Shown piece after piece: positions 7,635 to 17,370 of a DNA stretch of 64,000 nucleotides; the first letter of the stretch is position 1; the number at the start of each line of letters is the position of its first letter. This DNA is from CAZMZW01 sp964571135 (lineage in GTDB: Bacteria; Chloroflexota; Anaerolineae; Anaerolineales; Anaerolineaceae). A program made the position numbers and the translations under genes. The stretch lies in assembly GCA_964571135.1 (NCBI GenBank), contig CAZMZW010000002.1, forward strand, positions 62,001-126,000, read 5' to 3'. Below the pieces are notes generated by a model. It saw only the letters and a list, made by a program, of their open reading frames with translations. It made no database searches and had not been told where the DNA came from.

Positions 7635-8792
7635 CTATTGTTTACTCTCGCGGTTGCGTAAGTAAGCCGGTATCTCGATATTATCCTGAGGATATTGAGT
7701 GTTTGTATAAGGATTCTGAATAGGTCTTACGACAGCATCAGAAACTATTGTTTTGTCTTTCCTTTCTCCAGACACATGTACATTTTGTGGATTAAGGATA
7801 TTACGGATGCCACTGCTGCGTAGATCAGTTTGATCAAAACCGGTGGCAATCACAGTTACACGGATCGTATCCCCCAATTGGGGATTAATTGCGGTGCCGA
7901 ATAATAAGTTGACATCCGGATGGGCTATTTCACGTACCAGTTCAGCGATCTGGTTGACATCATGCATGGTCATACTTTGACTGCCAGTGATGTTTAATAG
8001 AATTCCACGTGCTCCCTGGAGCGTAACATCCAATAAATGGTTGGTTATGGCGTTTTCGGCAGCAATACGAGCGCGCTCTTCACCAGAACCTTCACCGACT
8101 GCGAAGAAAGCTGCTCCACCCATTGACATGATCGTGCGAACATCATTAAAATCTCGATTGACCAAACCTGATGAAGTAATTAACTCAGAGATGCATTGAA
8201 TTCCCTGTCGTAAAGGATCATCGCCCATACTAAAAGCCTCATTGAATGTCGTTTTACTGTTGGAAAGTGCCAGGAGCCGATCATTGGGAATGACGATCAG
8301 TGTATCCACTTGTTCTTTCAACATGGCAATTCCCTTTTCCGCCTCCTGCATTCGCTGGGAACCTTCAAACATAAATGGACGTGTGACCACACCAATAGTG
8401 AGTGCATTCAATTCCCTTGCAATTTGAGCCACTACCGGTGAAGCCCCTGTACCTGTACCACCGCCCATGCCGGCTGTAACAAAAACCATATCGCTGCCTT
8501 TAAGAACTGAATACAGATCTTCTGCTGATTCCTCGGCGGCTTTCCGTCCCAGATCTGGTTTTCCACCTGTACCGCGTCCGCCCAATAATTTATCGCCAAT
8601 ACTTACCCGGGTTTTTGCTTTTGAACTCATTAAAGATTGAACGTCGGTATTAATGGTGATAAATTCGATGCCAGGAATACCTGAATCGATCATGCGGTTT
8701 ACAGCATTGCAGCCACCGCCGCCAACCCCGACCACGATAATACGGGCAAAGGTTTCTGTTCTTACTTCTCTCACATCTTTTTTGATTTCCAT
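7635..8792 (-). CDS. ftsZ: Cell division protein FtsZ
   Basis: This is the tubulin-like GTPase that forms the division ring. It shows the nucleotide-binding GGGGCNAV near the start, the tubulin signature GGGTGTG, and the NTDVQSL segment. A C-terminal peptide close to IEIPAYLRNR matches the conserved tail that binds FtsA. I chose the ATG at 8792 because GGAGGAG stands 4 nt before it; the TTG four codons upstream would begin inside that ribosome site. It is the last gene of the dcw cluster, 32 nt after ftsA. Confidence 0.97.
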   Translation of the reverse strand: MEIKKDVREVRTETFARIIVVGVGGGGCNAVNRMIDSGIPGIEFITINTDVQSLMSSKAKTRVSIGDKLLGGRGTGGKPDLGRKAAEESAEDLYSVLKGSDMVFVTAGMGGGTGTGASPVVAQIARELNALTIGVVTRPFMFEGSQRMQEAEKGIAMLKEQVDTLIVIPNDRLLALSNSKTTFNEAFSMGDDPLRQGIQCISELITSSGLVNRDFNDVRTIMSMGGAAFFAVGEGSGEERARIAAENAITNHLLDVTLQGARGILLNITGSQSMTMHDVNQIAELVREIAHPDVNLLFGTAINPQLGDTIRVTVIATGFDQTDLRSSGIRNILNPQNVHVSGERKDKTIVSDAVVRPIQNPYTNTQYPQDNIEIPAYLRNRESKQ

Positions 8793-8824
8793 TTTCTCCT
8801 CCAATCCTTGTTTAACTATTCAAC

Positions 8825-10084
8825 TTACTCTTCTTTTTTGTCACCCTGATCACCCACGGTGAAAATACCAATTAGGCTTTTAAATCGGTCAAGTAATGAA
8901 CCTGCTCGCGGATTGAATCCACTCTTTTTATTTCTTTTTATGGTTCGATCGATCAATAATGACCAATTCAATAAACCCACACTTGTGGAATAAGCAGGTG
9001 AATCCAATTGATCCACCAATCCAACCAGATTTTCAGGTTTGGCAGTTCGCACGGGAATTCCCAATATTTCCCGGGAAATGGCCTGAATTCCGGGCAAAAG
9101 ACTACATCCACCTGTCAATACCATTCCTGCGGGTAATAGGCTATCGTAGCCAGACCGCCGGATTTCCTGCGAGACATAATTGAAAATCTCTTCCATTCGG
9201 GCTTCAATAATGATTGCCAATTCCTTGCGGCTGATGCGCACAGCACTTTCCTCTCCGAAGGGACGCAGACTGAAATAATCCTCATTTGAAATTGCAGCTT
9301 GGGATGTATGACCATATTTAAGTTTCACCTCTTCGGCTTGCTGAAGAGATAAACGCAGGCCGTGGGCAATATCGGAAGTGACAAGATCTCCACCTATTTG
9401 AATGACCATCGTATGCCAGACACTACCATTGATATAAATTGCCAGATCTGTAGTGCCCCCGCCGATATCACACACCATTACCCCAACTTCTCGTTCATTT
9501 TCGCGCAGAACCACTTCAGCAGAAGCCAGAGGGTTAAGCACAAAATGAGATACTTTTATCCCAGCTGCTTCCACACATTTACGTAAATTTTCCACTGCCA
9601 TCGCTGCCGCTGTGATGATATGGGCTTCCACCTCGAGGCGGTAACCGTGCATTCCAATGGGTTGGTGGATATTTTCTTGACCATCCAATGTGAAACCACG
9701 CTGAATGACATGAATAATCTCACGGTTATGTGGGATTGCAATTGCCTGAGCTGATTCCATTGCGCGGCTGATATCCACCTGGCTCACAATTCCGTTGGAT
9801 ACTCCTGCAGGGCCGATGCTATTAACAGAGGAAACCTGTGTTCCTGCCAGACTGACCAAAGCCGAGCGTATTTCATAGGCTGAAGTGCGCTGTGCTTTTT
9901 GAACAGATCGGATTAATGATTCTGACGCCAGGTTGAGATCTGAGATTACTCCTCTTTTCATTCCACGGGATGGCTCAATCCCGACCCCGATAATGCGATA
10001 TGAATTATCTTCATCAACCTCTGCGACCAGAGTGCAAATTTTTGTAGTTCCGAAATCGATTCCGACAATTGTTTGTTTTTCCAT
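8825..10084 (-). CDS. ftsA: Cell division protein FtsA
   Basis: An actin-like ATPase that ties FtsZ to the membrane and recruits later divisome proteins. It has the N-terminal phosphate loop GIDFGTTKI, the second nucleotide motif CDIGGGTTDLA and the LTGGCSLLPGI adenosine motif. The inserted 1C subdomain lies between about residues 85 and 165. At 419 residues the length is normal. A clear amphipathic membrane helix at the C-terminus was not established; the final part is basic (LLDRFKSLIGIF). It starts 5 nt after the ftsQ stop. Confidence 0.95.
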   Translation of the reverse strand: MEKQTIVGIDFGTTKICTLVAEVDEDNSYRIIGVGIEPSRGMKRGVISDLNLASESLIRSVQKAQRTSAYEIRSALVSLAGTQVSSVNSIGPAGVSNGIVSQVDISRAMESAQAIAIPHNREIIHVIQRGFTLDGQENIHQPIGMHGYRLEVEAHIITAAAMAVENLRKCVEAAGIKVSHFVLNPLASAEVVLRENEREVGVMVCDIGGGTTDLAIYINGSVWHTMVIQIGGDLVTSDIAHGLRLSLQQAEEVKLKYGHTSQAAISNEDYFSLRPFGEESAVRISRKELAIIIEARMEEIFNYVSQEIRRSGYDSLLPAGMVLTGGCSLLPGIQAISREILGIPVRTAKPENLVGLVDQLDSPAYSTSVGLLNWSLLIDRTIKRNKKSGFNPRAGSLLDRFKSLIGIFTVGDQGDKKEE

Positions 10085-10089
10085 AATAT

Positions 10090-11121
10090 TTAATCCACAC
10101 GATAGTAGGGTGCATGCAAGTACTCAACGCTCACAAGTGTAGGTTGAATTCCTTGTTTAATAATTTCACTGACGATTTTCTCGTACTCCAGCCATTTTTC
10201 ATTAATCTGGTCCAAATCAAATCCGACAAAGATTTTCCAACCACGCGGATCGTTCCATCCCAAACCTCGATGAAGATCGAAAATCAGCACTTTTTCAGAA
10301 GGAATCTGGAAATTCAAGTGAGTAACCGCATTAAGGAATCCCGGTTCAATTGCCCGGTGATACTCGTACCAGACCATCGAGAATGGAGGAAACTTCCAGT
10401 AATTGCGTTTTAATTGATATTTATCCATTAATATTTCAGTTTCAATTAATCCGCTTGGGTTAGAAAAAGCTGGTAAAGAAGAGGATTCAATGGTTAATAA
10501 CTCTCCGGTTTGGCCACGCGTAGGAAAAACGATTCCGTCTGAATCTATCCATATAGACGTATCATTGATTTTCCAGGCAATGATTGGCTTTCTTTCCGTG
10601 AGGTTTACAGTGACTGTGTTGGGTAATGCAACTGTCACCTTAATGTCCTTGAATTCAGGAAACGCACTACCAATTTTCTGAATAATTTCCTCCGGTTTGA
10701 TGGAAATGATCGGTTTTTGCATCACCTCGAATGAATTGACTACTTCATCTTGGGAAATTCTTTCTATGCCTTTGATCTCGACTACACTAACCTGGTAATC
10801 CGGGGACCGCCAGGCAACTAAAATGCAAGCAGAAAATACAACAACCAGGAGTCCGCTGAGAACCCGCCAGCTAATGTGAATTTTCTTCGGAACTTTTCCT
10901 TCTGATTTTGGGAGTGACTCATTGGCTGAGCGCGGGTAGGAGCGGTCAAAATTAGATTTCTCCTTCTCTCTCTTTTTGAACAGGGAGAAAGGAAATTTTT
11001 GTTTGGGAAGTGTCTCGTCATTTAACTGCGAAGCTGCCCGGCGGGTGATGTGTTTAACATTGGTCTCACCCTGAAGTATCCGCTGGCGTCGCAGCAATTC
11101 TGATCTTCTATCCTTTTCCAC
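10090..11121 (-). CDS. ftsQ: Cell division protein FtsQ/DivIB
   Basis: A bitopic divisome protein. A long charged cytoplasmic N-terminus is followed by one membrane helix (about residues 85-105, LSGLLVVVFSACILVAW), then a POTRA domain beginning VSVVEIKGIERISQDEV and an FtsQ-type beta domain. I place the start at the GTG at 11121, 2 nt after the ddl stop, because AGGAG stands 6 nt before it inside the last codons of ddl. An ATG ten codons upstream would overlap ddl by 28 nt and lacks that site. The sequence is divergent, as usual for FtsQ, but location and topology agree. Confidence 0.88.
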   Translation of the reverse strand: MEKDRRSELLRRQRILQGETNVKHITRRAASQLNDETLPKQKFPFSLFKKREKEKSNFDRSYPRSANESLPKSEGKVPKKIHISWRVLSGLLVVVFSACILVAWRSPDYQVSVVEIKGIERISQDEVVNSFEVMQKPIISIKPEEIIQKIGSAFPEFKDIKVTVALPNTVTVNLTERKPIIAWKINDTSIWIDSDGIVFPTRGQTGELLTIESSSLPAFSNPSGLIETEILMDKYQLKRNYWKFPPFSMVWYEYHRAIEPGFLNAVTHLNFQIPSEKVLIFDLHRGLGWNDPRGWKIFVGFDLDQINEKWLEYEKIVSEIIKQGIQPTLVSVEYLHAPYYRVD

Positions 11122-11123
11122 GT

Positions 11124-12239
11124 TTAGCTCCTGCCAAATGTCCTTACACATTTATCTCGTTCTAGTTTTCGTTCAACGGCCAATTCGATTAATTGGTCTA
11201 TGAGTTGTTTATAGGGTAATCCGCTGGCTTCCCAAAGCTTTGGATACATGCTGATACTGGTAAAACCGGGAATGGTATTGACCTCATTAATAAACAATTG
11301 ATTGGTATCTTTTTCCAAAAGAAAGTCAATGCGTGCCATCCCTGCACAATCGATAACTCGATATACCTGGAGGGCAATATCCTGAACCTGTTTGCATAAT
11401 TCAGGAGAAATTGGAGCCGGGATTAATAATTCGGATTTTCCATCGATATATTTTGCCTGGTAGCTGTAAAACTCATCGGATGGACGGATTTCACCCGGGA
11501 TGGAAGCCTTTGCCAGTTCATTACCCAAAACGCTTATTTCAATTTCACGCGCATTCAATCCTTTTTCGACTAAAATACGGCGGTCATATTGGGCAGCATC
11601 TAATAAGCCTTCCAATAAATCTCGACGACTTTTACATTTGCTAATTCCCACAGACGAACCTAGGTTAGCGGGCTTGACAAACAAAGGATAAGGTGCCACT
11701 TTCTCAGCTTTTGCGATTACTGCATCAATATTTGTCTCGATTTCATTTCGGGTACAGATGATCCAATCCGCTACGGGGATTTGATTAGCACGCATAACGT
11801 CCTTGAATAAACCTTTATCCATGCCAACGGATGATCCGAGAACACCTGCGCCAACGTAGGCGATATCTGCCAATTCAAAAAATCCTTGAAGAGTCCCATC
11901 TTCACCAAAGGAGCCATGCAATACAGGAAAAATGGCTTCTAGCGTGGTTATGACCGAAAGTTCTTCAGTCTCACCTTTCAAATTAAGGCGGTATAGGATT
12001 GTTTTTCCTGGTGCAGGCAGAATTGCCACCTGATAAAGGTTGTCTTTAATTCCTTTTTCAAAAGATTGCAGGACATCAACACCAGACCACCAGCCACCGT
12101 CCTTATCAATACCAATCTGTGTCACCTCATATTTTTGAGCGTCAAGCACTGCCAAAACAGATTTGGCGGACATAAGCGAAACCTCGTGTTCGCCCGAACG
12201 TCCTCCAAAAACCACACCCAATTTCATTTTTTCTTTCAT
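11124..12239 (-). CDS. ddl: D-alanine--D-alanine ligase
   Basis: It joins two D-alanines with ATP to make the dipeptide used by MurF. The start VVFGGRSGEHEVSLMSA is the Ddl signature. The ATP-grasp centre contains LFVKPANLGSSVGISK, and the metal-binding end has FINEVNTIPGFTSISMYPKLW. At 371 residues it is full length. The ATG overlaps the murB stop (ATGA). The gene is inside the dcw cluster between murB and ftsQ, a common place for it. Confidence 0.96.
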   Translation of the reverse strand: MKEKMKLGVVFGGRSGEHEVSLMSAKSVLAVLDAQKYEVTQIGIDKDGGWWSGVDVLQSFEKGIKDNLYQVAILPAPGKTILYRLNLKGETEELSVITTLEAIFPVLHGSFGEDGTLQGFFELADIAYVGAGVLGSSVGMDKGLFKDVMRANQIPVADWIICTRNEIETNIDAVIAKAEKVAPYPLFVKPANLGSSVGISKCKSRRDLLEGLLDAAQYDRRILVEKGLNAREIEISVLGNELAKASIPGEIRPSDEFYSYQAKYIDGKSELLIPAPISPELCKQVQDIALQVYRVIDCAGMARIDFLLEKDTNQLFINEVNTIPGFTSISMYPKLWEASGLPYKQLIDQLIELAVERKLERDKCVRTFGRS

Positions 12240-13204
12240 GCTTCCATTCCTGTGTTAATCGAATTTATTATTGGTTGATATTTTTGACCCCATTCCCCAA
12301 TGATTTGGATTTCCGGGATCAAATGAATTCCAGATTTTGATTCCACGGCCTGTCTGGCCATTAAAACCAATTCAAGAACATCCTGGGCTTGCGCAGCCCC
12401 AGTATTGATTATGAAATTGGCATGTAATGGACTGATCTCAGCATCTCCAATTCTTTTACCCTTCAATCCAGCTTTTTCAATTAATTGGCCTGCCTTTTCA
12501 TTTTCCGGATTGCGGAAAATTGATCCCAAGCTTGGTCCAGGTGGTTGGGTTATCCTGCGTTTCTGACGATATTCCTCCATCTGAGTAAGGATCATTTTGG
12601 GATCTCCCTTATCCAAAGCAAAGGTTGCAGAAAGGATAAAGGTTTCCTGGAGTTCTCTTTTTAAAATGCTGGAACGATATGAATATTGAAAATTTTCTCT
12701 GGACCAGGTTTGCTTGTCATTTTGGCGGTTTAAAATTTCGGAATTGAAAAGGTTGCAGCTGATATCTTTTTTATAAGCTCCAGCGTTCCCATACACAGCA
12801 CCACCAACAGTACCAGGTATTGCATATGCCCATTCGAGACCACTGAGACCGCGCAAAGCCGTCTGCCGGGCAACTTGTGCCAGATTGGCTCCTGATTCAG
12901 CCCAGACACTTGCAGGTTGCACATTTGTATTGATGCGCAAATTATGGGCATGATTAATGAGTACCAATTCACGAATGCCTTTATCGCTGATCAAAATATT
13001 TGAACCGCTGCCCAGGACGATAAATTGGATACCCAGATCCCATAATTTTCTAATAAAGTTCTCCATTTCAACTGCACTGTATAAAATAATGAGGGCATCC
13101 GCTTTTCCACCAATATTCATAGTGGAATAATTGGCCATACGCACATTTTCCTGAAGACGGCCAGCAAACGTCTGGTGGAGAAGGTTCATTGATTTTTCAT
13201 CCAT
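12236..13204 (-). CDS. murB: UDP-N-acetylenolpyruvoylglucosamine reductase
   Basis: This FAD enzyme reduces UDP-GlcNAc-enolpyruvate to UDP-MurNAc with NADPH. FAD-binding motifs include NYSTMNIGGKAD and VLGSGSNILISDKG, followed by GLEWAYAIPGTVGGAVYGNAGAY. The C-terminal catalytic region shows PGPSLGSIFRNPEN with the serine proton donor, and HANFIINTGAA, the short type without the extra loop. I chose the ATG at 13204, which overlaps the murC end by 8 nt; an in-frame start at 13246 would extend deeper into murC. Confidence 0.95.
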   Translation of the reverse strand: MDEKSMNLLHQTFAGRLQENVRMANYSTMNIGGKADALIILYSAVEMENFIRKLWDLGIQFIVLGSGSNILISDKGIRELVLINHAHNLRINTNVQPASVWAESGANLAQVARQTALRGLSGLEWAYAIPGTVGGAVYGNAGAYKKDISCNLFNSEILNRQNDKQTWSRENFQYSYRSSILKRELQETFILSATFALDKGDPKMILTQMEEYRQKRRITQPPGPSLGSIFRNPENEKAGQLIEKAGLKGKRIGDAEISPLHANFIINTGAAQAQDVLELVLMARQAVESKSGIHLIPEIQIIGEWGQKYQPIINSINTGMEA

Positions 13205-14576
13205 GTGAAATCTCATTTTTCTGAAGTTGTTTATATATTTGAGCACTTATCTGGTCGGCATCTCCAGCAGATAGTACAAGCAAAATATCACCCGATTTCA
13301 AATGTTGGGCGAGATAGATATTGATGGATTTAAAATCGCCAAGGAATTTTGCATCTTTATGTTGAATTTTCTTTACCAGATCAGCAGATGAATAATCCTG
13401 TTCCTTTTCGCGTGAACGATAAATCTCGGTAACAATAACGTGGTCGCTATCATTAAATGCCTTGATGAAATCGTTTAATAGAGTTTTTGTTCGGCTATAG
13501 GTATGGGGCTGCCAAATTGTCCATATCACTTGACCAGGAAAACGGCTGCGGGCGCCAGCCAGAGTGGCCATGATCTCTGTGGGATGATGGGCATAGTCAT
13601 CAATCACAGTAACCCCACCCGCTGTGCCCAAAACATCAAAACGTCTTCCGGCTCCGACGAAAGATTCAAATGCATTTCTGCATTTTTCCACTGAAAAACC
13701 TAAAATATTCAAAGACGAAAGTATTGCCAGGGCATTCAGCATATTGTGATTGCCTGGTAAAAGTAGTTGTATGCTTCTAATTTGAAATCCATTGACCTGA
13801 TGGGCGGAAAAATTCATTCCATAATTTTGAACATGATGGATTTCAGTGGCAATAAAATCAGATCTGGAATCAACTCCATAGGAGAATCCATGAACTCCTG
13901 CAGGAAGATGCTGCAGCAATGATTTTGCCTGAAGGTTATCCTCACATACCAATAAAGTCCCACCTGGTTTGATCAGATCGACTAATTTTTCGAAAGCATC
14001 CAGGTAAACCTGTGGAGTTGGGTAGCAATCCGGATGATCATGTTCAATATTGGTCACAATTAAAAAAACCGGACGCAAACCGAGGAACATGCCATCATAT
14101 TCATCAGCTTCAATGACAAAATATTTTCCTTTACCAGCATGTGCATTGGATTTCAGATTCTTTGAGATGCCGCCTATGATGTAGGATGGATCCTCTCCTA
14201 AACTAGCCAATGTCCAGGCCATAAGACTGGTAGTCGTGGTCTTGCCATGTGTGCCGGCAATGGCAATAACGCTTTTTCCTCTGGTCAGTTCACCAAGGAA
14301 ATCTGATCGTTTAAGAACCGGAATACCAATATTTCGGGCAGCCAATACTTCCGCATTGTCATCTTGAATTGCTGAAGAGCGGATCACAATATCTGCACCG
14401 GTGACATTTTCAGCAGCATGGCCAATATTCACCCGCACACCTGATTTCTGAAGCTCAATAGCCAGGGGAGATAGGATCATGTCTGAACCACTGACAATAT
14501 GACCATCTTCGACAAGGATTTGTGCGATGGGTGAAATGCCTGTGCCGCCGATACCGATAAAGTGATAATGTGTCAT
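13197..14576 (-). CDS. murC: UDP-N-acetylmuramate--L-alanine ligase
   Basis: It adds the first amino acid to UDP-MurNAc, with ATP. It has the Rossmann start HFIGIGGTGISPIAQ, the P-loop GTHGKTTTT, NIEHDHPDCY in the central domain and DDYAHHPTEI in the C-terminal ligase domain, all typical of MurC. The start at 14576 puts the glycine-rich motif at the N-terminus; the 24 codons upstream lie within the preceding membrane-protein gene. Its ATG overlaps that gene's stop by one base (TAATG). Length 459 residues. Confidence 0.96.
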   Translation of the reverse strand: MTHYHFIGIGGTGISPIAQILVEDGHIVSGSDMILSPLAIELQKSGVRVNIGHAAENVTGADIVIRSSAIQDDNAEVLAARNIGIPVLKRSDFLGELTRGKSVIAIAGTHGKTTTTSLMAWTLASLGEDPSYIIGGISKNLKSNAHAGKGKYFVIEADEYDGMFLGLRPVFLIVTNIEHDHPDCYPTPQVYLDAFEKLVDLIKPGGTLLVCEDNLQAKSLLQHLPAGVHGFSYGVDSRSDFIATEIHHVQNYGMNFSAHQVNGFQIRSIQLLLPGNHNMLNALAILSSLNILGFSVEKCRNAFESFVGAGRRFDVLGTAGGVTVIDDYAHHPTEIMATLAGARSRFPGQVIWTIWQPHTYSRTKTLLNDFIKAFNDSDHVIVTEIYRSREKEQDYSSADLVKKIQHKDAKFLGDFKSINIYLAQHLKSGDILLVLSAGDADQISAQIYKQLQKNEISHG

Positions 14577-15115
14577 TAGATAAACACCACCAGTACAAAA
14601 ACAAAAGCGATTGCCACTGCATAATAAATCACAGGTGTTCCCAACCACATGGGAGCCAAAAGAGGAATTAATTTCAAGGCTGCATCACCTGCCGGGGTTC
14701 CTGCGATAGGTGGAATGATTATTGGGAATGGATAATTGGCGATGTGCAAAAAATACCATATAGATCCAAAAATCATGAAACCATTTAATCCTCCAAGGAG
14801 AAAGCCCAAAATGACATCCTGGAAATGTTCCCGCATGAAGCGATTGTTCTCAGAAACGCGGGGGAAATTGGGTGTCTGATACCCAAAGAAAACTACGGTC
14901 GTAAGCACAATCATCCGCAGCCAGACCTGGGTTGATACGGTATTGCTTGCCAGATAGAGTTTTACTGGTGACACTTGATTTTCTAATACGTTTACGCAAA
15001 ATAGGGCCATAAAAACACTGAAAGTTACCAGTAATTCCTTTGCCCAGCCCCGAATAGCACCAATCAGGGCAAAGACAACAATGAAAATCCAGAAAAGAAT
15101 ATCTAAACTCACCAT
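14576..15115 (-). CDS. CvpA-like membrane protein in the dcw cluster
   Basis: A 180-residue integral membrane protein with about five hydrophobic segments. The beginning, LDILFWIFIVVFALIGAIRGWAKELL, resembles the CvpA family (first helix, then RGxxKE). The next segments hold VILGFLLGGLNGFMIFGSIW. CvpA proteins are linked to envelope processes, but their reaction is not known. I start at the ATG at 15115, since the 24 codons before it are the murG end read in another frame. It sits between murG and murC and overlaps both, so it is co-translated with wall synthesis genes. Confidence 0.68.
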   Translation of the reverse strand: MVSLDILFWIFIVVFALIGAIRGWAKELLVTFSVFMALFCVNVLENQVSPVKLYLASNTVSTQVWLRMIVLTTVVFFGYQTPNFPRVSENNRFMREHFQDVILGFLLGGLNGFMIFGSIWYFLHIANYPFPIIIPPIAGTPAGDAALKLIPLLAPMWLGTPVIYYAVAIAFVFVLVVFI

Positions 15116-16215
15116 AATGGTTTTACTCCTTTGGAAGTTCCCACTTCGTATAGCAATTGGCCAATTCTTTGGGCGGCTTTTGGACATGCCAGAGCGTACA
15201 TCGATTTGCGCATCTTAATTAATGCTGATTGGTTATGAATAATATTCATAACGGTAGGAAGTAAACTGGTTTTTAAGTCTTTATCTTCCAGCAAGCAAGC
15301 TCCACCATGGTTAACCAGGTACTCCGCATTGGTATGCTGATATCGCCAGGCATGTGGATAGGGGACTAAAATGGCAGGGAGACTGAAGAATGGTAATTCT
15401 CCCAATGTGGATGCGCCTGCGCGGCAAATAACCAGATCTGCGCTGGCTAGGGCTGCTCCCATTTGTGAATGGAGGAATGGGTAGGCATGATAATTTACGG
15501 ATAATATTTGCGGCAAATTTGCTTTCATCTGCCTTGTTTCTTCCCAGTTTTCTTTCCCACTAATATGGATTATCTGAATCGATTTTAGTAATTCGCCTAA
15601 TACTAGATATAAAGCCTGGTTGATCGATCGCGCACCTTTACTTCCTCCGAAAATAAATAGGACGGGCAAATCATTCTTGAGGTGTAAATCTTTACGCCCA
15701 TTTTCTCTGGTCCATTTAGCCATATCCGTTCGGATGGGATATCCGGTCACTTCAACCATTTTCTTTTCTGGTATGAATTGACGAGTGTCTTCTGTTACTG
15801 CCGCTATCAAATTGCTGCGTTTAATTATGAAATTCAATGCTGTACCAGGTTCGATATCGGGAACAAAAACAACAGAAGGAATCCCTCTCGAAGCCAGACT
15901 AACAGGAATAGAAATAAAACCACCGGTATAAAAAATTACATCTGGTTTGAATTGATGGATTAACTGGCGGGCTTTCAGGTAGCCGCGCGCCAGCTTGAAG
16001 AGATTGCCCGGTAGTTCGGACAGACCCACACCATGCAGTCCGGCTGCCGGGATGGATTTAAAATCGAAGTTCATTTTGGATAGCAATTCAGCATCCATAT
16101 GATTTTCACTTCCTATCCATAATACGTTTTGGGCATTATCGCCCAAAGTTTGCAGAACGGCGAGCGCCGGATACACTCCGCCACCCGTCATCCCTGCGCA
16201 GATCAACAACCGCAT
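15109..16215 (-). CDS. murG: MurG glycosyltransferase (lipid II synthesis)
   Basis: It transfers GlcNAc from UDP-GlcNAc to lipid I at the inner face of the membrane, giving lipid II. The N-terminus has the glycine-rich lipid-binding loop (AGMTGGGVYPALAV). The C-terminal half has the UDP-GlcNAc site: IFGGSKGARSINQAL, CRAGASTLGEL and ILVPYPHAWRYQHTNAEYL. The length of 368 residues is normal. The start is fixed by the glycine-rich loop, yet it lies 80 nt inside the 3' end of ftsW, an unusually long overlap. Confidence 0.95.
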   Translation of the reverse strand: MRLLICAGMTGGGVYPALAVLQTLGDNAQNVLWIGSENHMDAELLSKMNFDFKSIPAAGLHGVGLSELPGNLFKLARGYLKARQLIHQFKPDVIFYTGGFISIPVSLASRGIPSVVFVPDIEPGTALNFIIKRSNLIAAVTEDTRQFIPEKKMVEVTGYPIRTDMAKWTRENGRKDLHLKNDLPVLFIFGGSKGARSINQALYLVLGELLKSIQIIHISGKENWEETRQMKANLPQILSVNYHAYPFLHSQMGAALASADLVICRAGASTLGELPFFSLPAILVPYPHAWRYQHTNAEYLVNHGGACLLEDKDLKTSLLPTVMNIIHNQSALIKMRKSMYALACPKAAQRIGQLLYEVGTSKGVKPLW

Positions 16216-17368
16216 TTAATGGTCTCCCTTCCAATTCATCCTTCTGCTGCATAGTCACTCGTGAAATTCCCATGATCATTCCAAAACCGGTTAATACGGT
16301 TACCAGGCTGGATCCCCCATAACTAATTAGAGGTAAAGCGTTACCAGCAAAGGGAAGCATATTCAGCATTACACAAATGTTGATGATTGCTTCCAGGAGG
16401 ATCCAAATTGTGATCCCACTTGCCAGTAGTTTTCCAACCGGATCAAGTGCCCGCTTGGCGATGTAAATCCCGCGCCATAAAATCACAATGTAAAGCAAAA
16501 TAATAACGGTTGCTCCCAAAAATCCCTGTTCTTCCACAATAACAGCGAATATTGAATCTGTTGGGGCAAATGGCAAGCCGGTGAATTTGACTGTAGATTT
16601 TCCAATCCCAACCCCGAAAATTCCGCCTTTTACAATACCTTCAATAGCGCGAATGATATGGTATGAGCCTTGTGCTGGATCTTTCAATCCGCTGAAGAAG
16701 TCCACAAGTCTCTGTTGACCAGTAGAACTAAAGATAAGAGCGACGAAACCGCATGCCAGCGCGATAAGGAAAAGCTTGGGTAATTGTTTAAGATCTGCGC
16801 CTCCCAGAAAAAACATCACCGCGCCCATGATAAAAACCGTAATGGTGGCGCTGAGATCGGGTTGGATCAAAATAAGACTGCAAAAAGCGCCAATAACCAC
16901 CATTAAGAACAAAACACCCCAGTTATTGGAATTTAGATAATCTTTTTTGTTGGTCAACCAGAAGGCGAGATAAATGATGATCACCAATTTGGCCAATTCA
17001 GAAGGCTGAATGGAACCCTGCAATAATGAGCGCCTGGCTCCAAAGCGCGCTTCACCAATAACAAAACCGACAAGGACCAACGCAAGCAGTGTGATAACCA
17101 CCAGAGGGATAACTAATTTTCTTAAACGGCGATAATCAAGGAAGAAGGTGAAAATAGCTGCTGCTCCCCCAATAATGGCAAATAAAAGCTGGCGTTTTAG
17201 GAAATAGGATGGTTCCTTATCCTGCTGCACAGCAAATTCCCAACTGGCTGAATAGACAAAGACCAATCCAATCGCCAATAACGTTACAATACAAATAAGC
17301 AGGGGGACATCCACCCCTAAATGCAGGGAGTGAGGTTTTTTCCTGGATTGACTTGACGATTTATTCAT
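16136..17368 (-). CDS. ftsW: Septal peptidoglycan polymerase FtsW (SEDS family)
   Basis: A multi-span SEDS glycosyltransferase that polymerises lipid II at the septum together with its partner PBP. About ten membrane helices can be followed. Family motifs include FFLDYRRLRKLVIP, GARRSLLQGSIQPSELAKL, and a loop FTGLPFAPTDSIFAVIVEEQGF near residue 260, ending with LISYGGSSLV. The C-terminus is longer than usual and polar (LRRDDGWRSVSGARRSANFGR); this part overlaps murG by 80 nt. The gene follows murD by 2 nt. Confidence 0.95.
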   Translation of the reverse strand: MNKSSSQSRKKPHSLHLGVDVPLLICIVTLLAIGLVFVYSASWEFAVQQDKEPSYFLKRQLLFAIIGGAAAIFTFFLDYRRLRKLVIPLVVITLLALVLVGFVIGEARFGARRSLLQGSIQPSELAKLVIIIYLAFWLTNKKDYLNSNNWGVLFLMVVIGAFCSLILIQPDLSATITVFIMGAVMFFLGGADLKQLPKLFLIALACGFVALIFSSTGQQRLVDFFSGLKDPAQGSYHIIRAIEGIVKGGIFGVGIGKSTVKFTGLPFAPTDSIFAVIVEEQGFLGATVIILLYIVILWRGIYIAKRALDPVGKLLASGITIWILLEAIINICVMLNMLPFAGNALPLISYGGSSLVTVLTGFGMIMGISRVTMQQKDELEGRPLNAVVDLRRDDGWRSVSGARRSANFGR

Positions 17369-17370
17369 GT

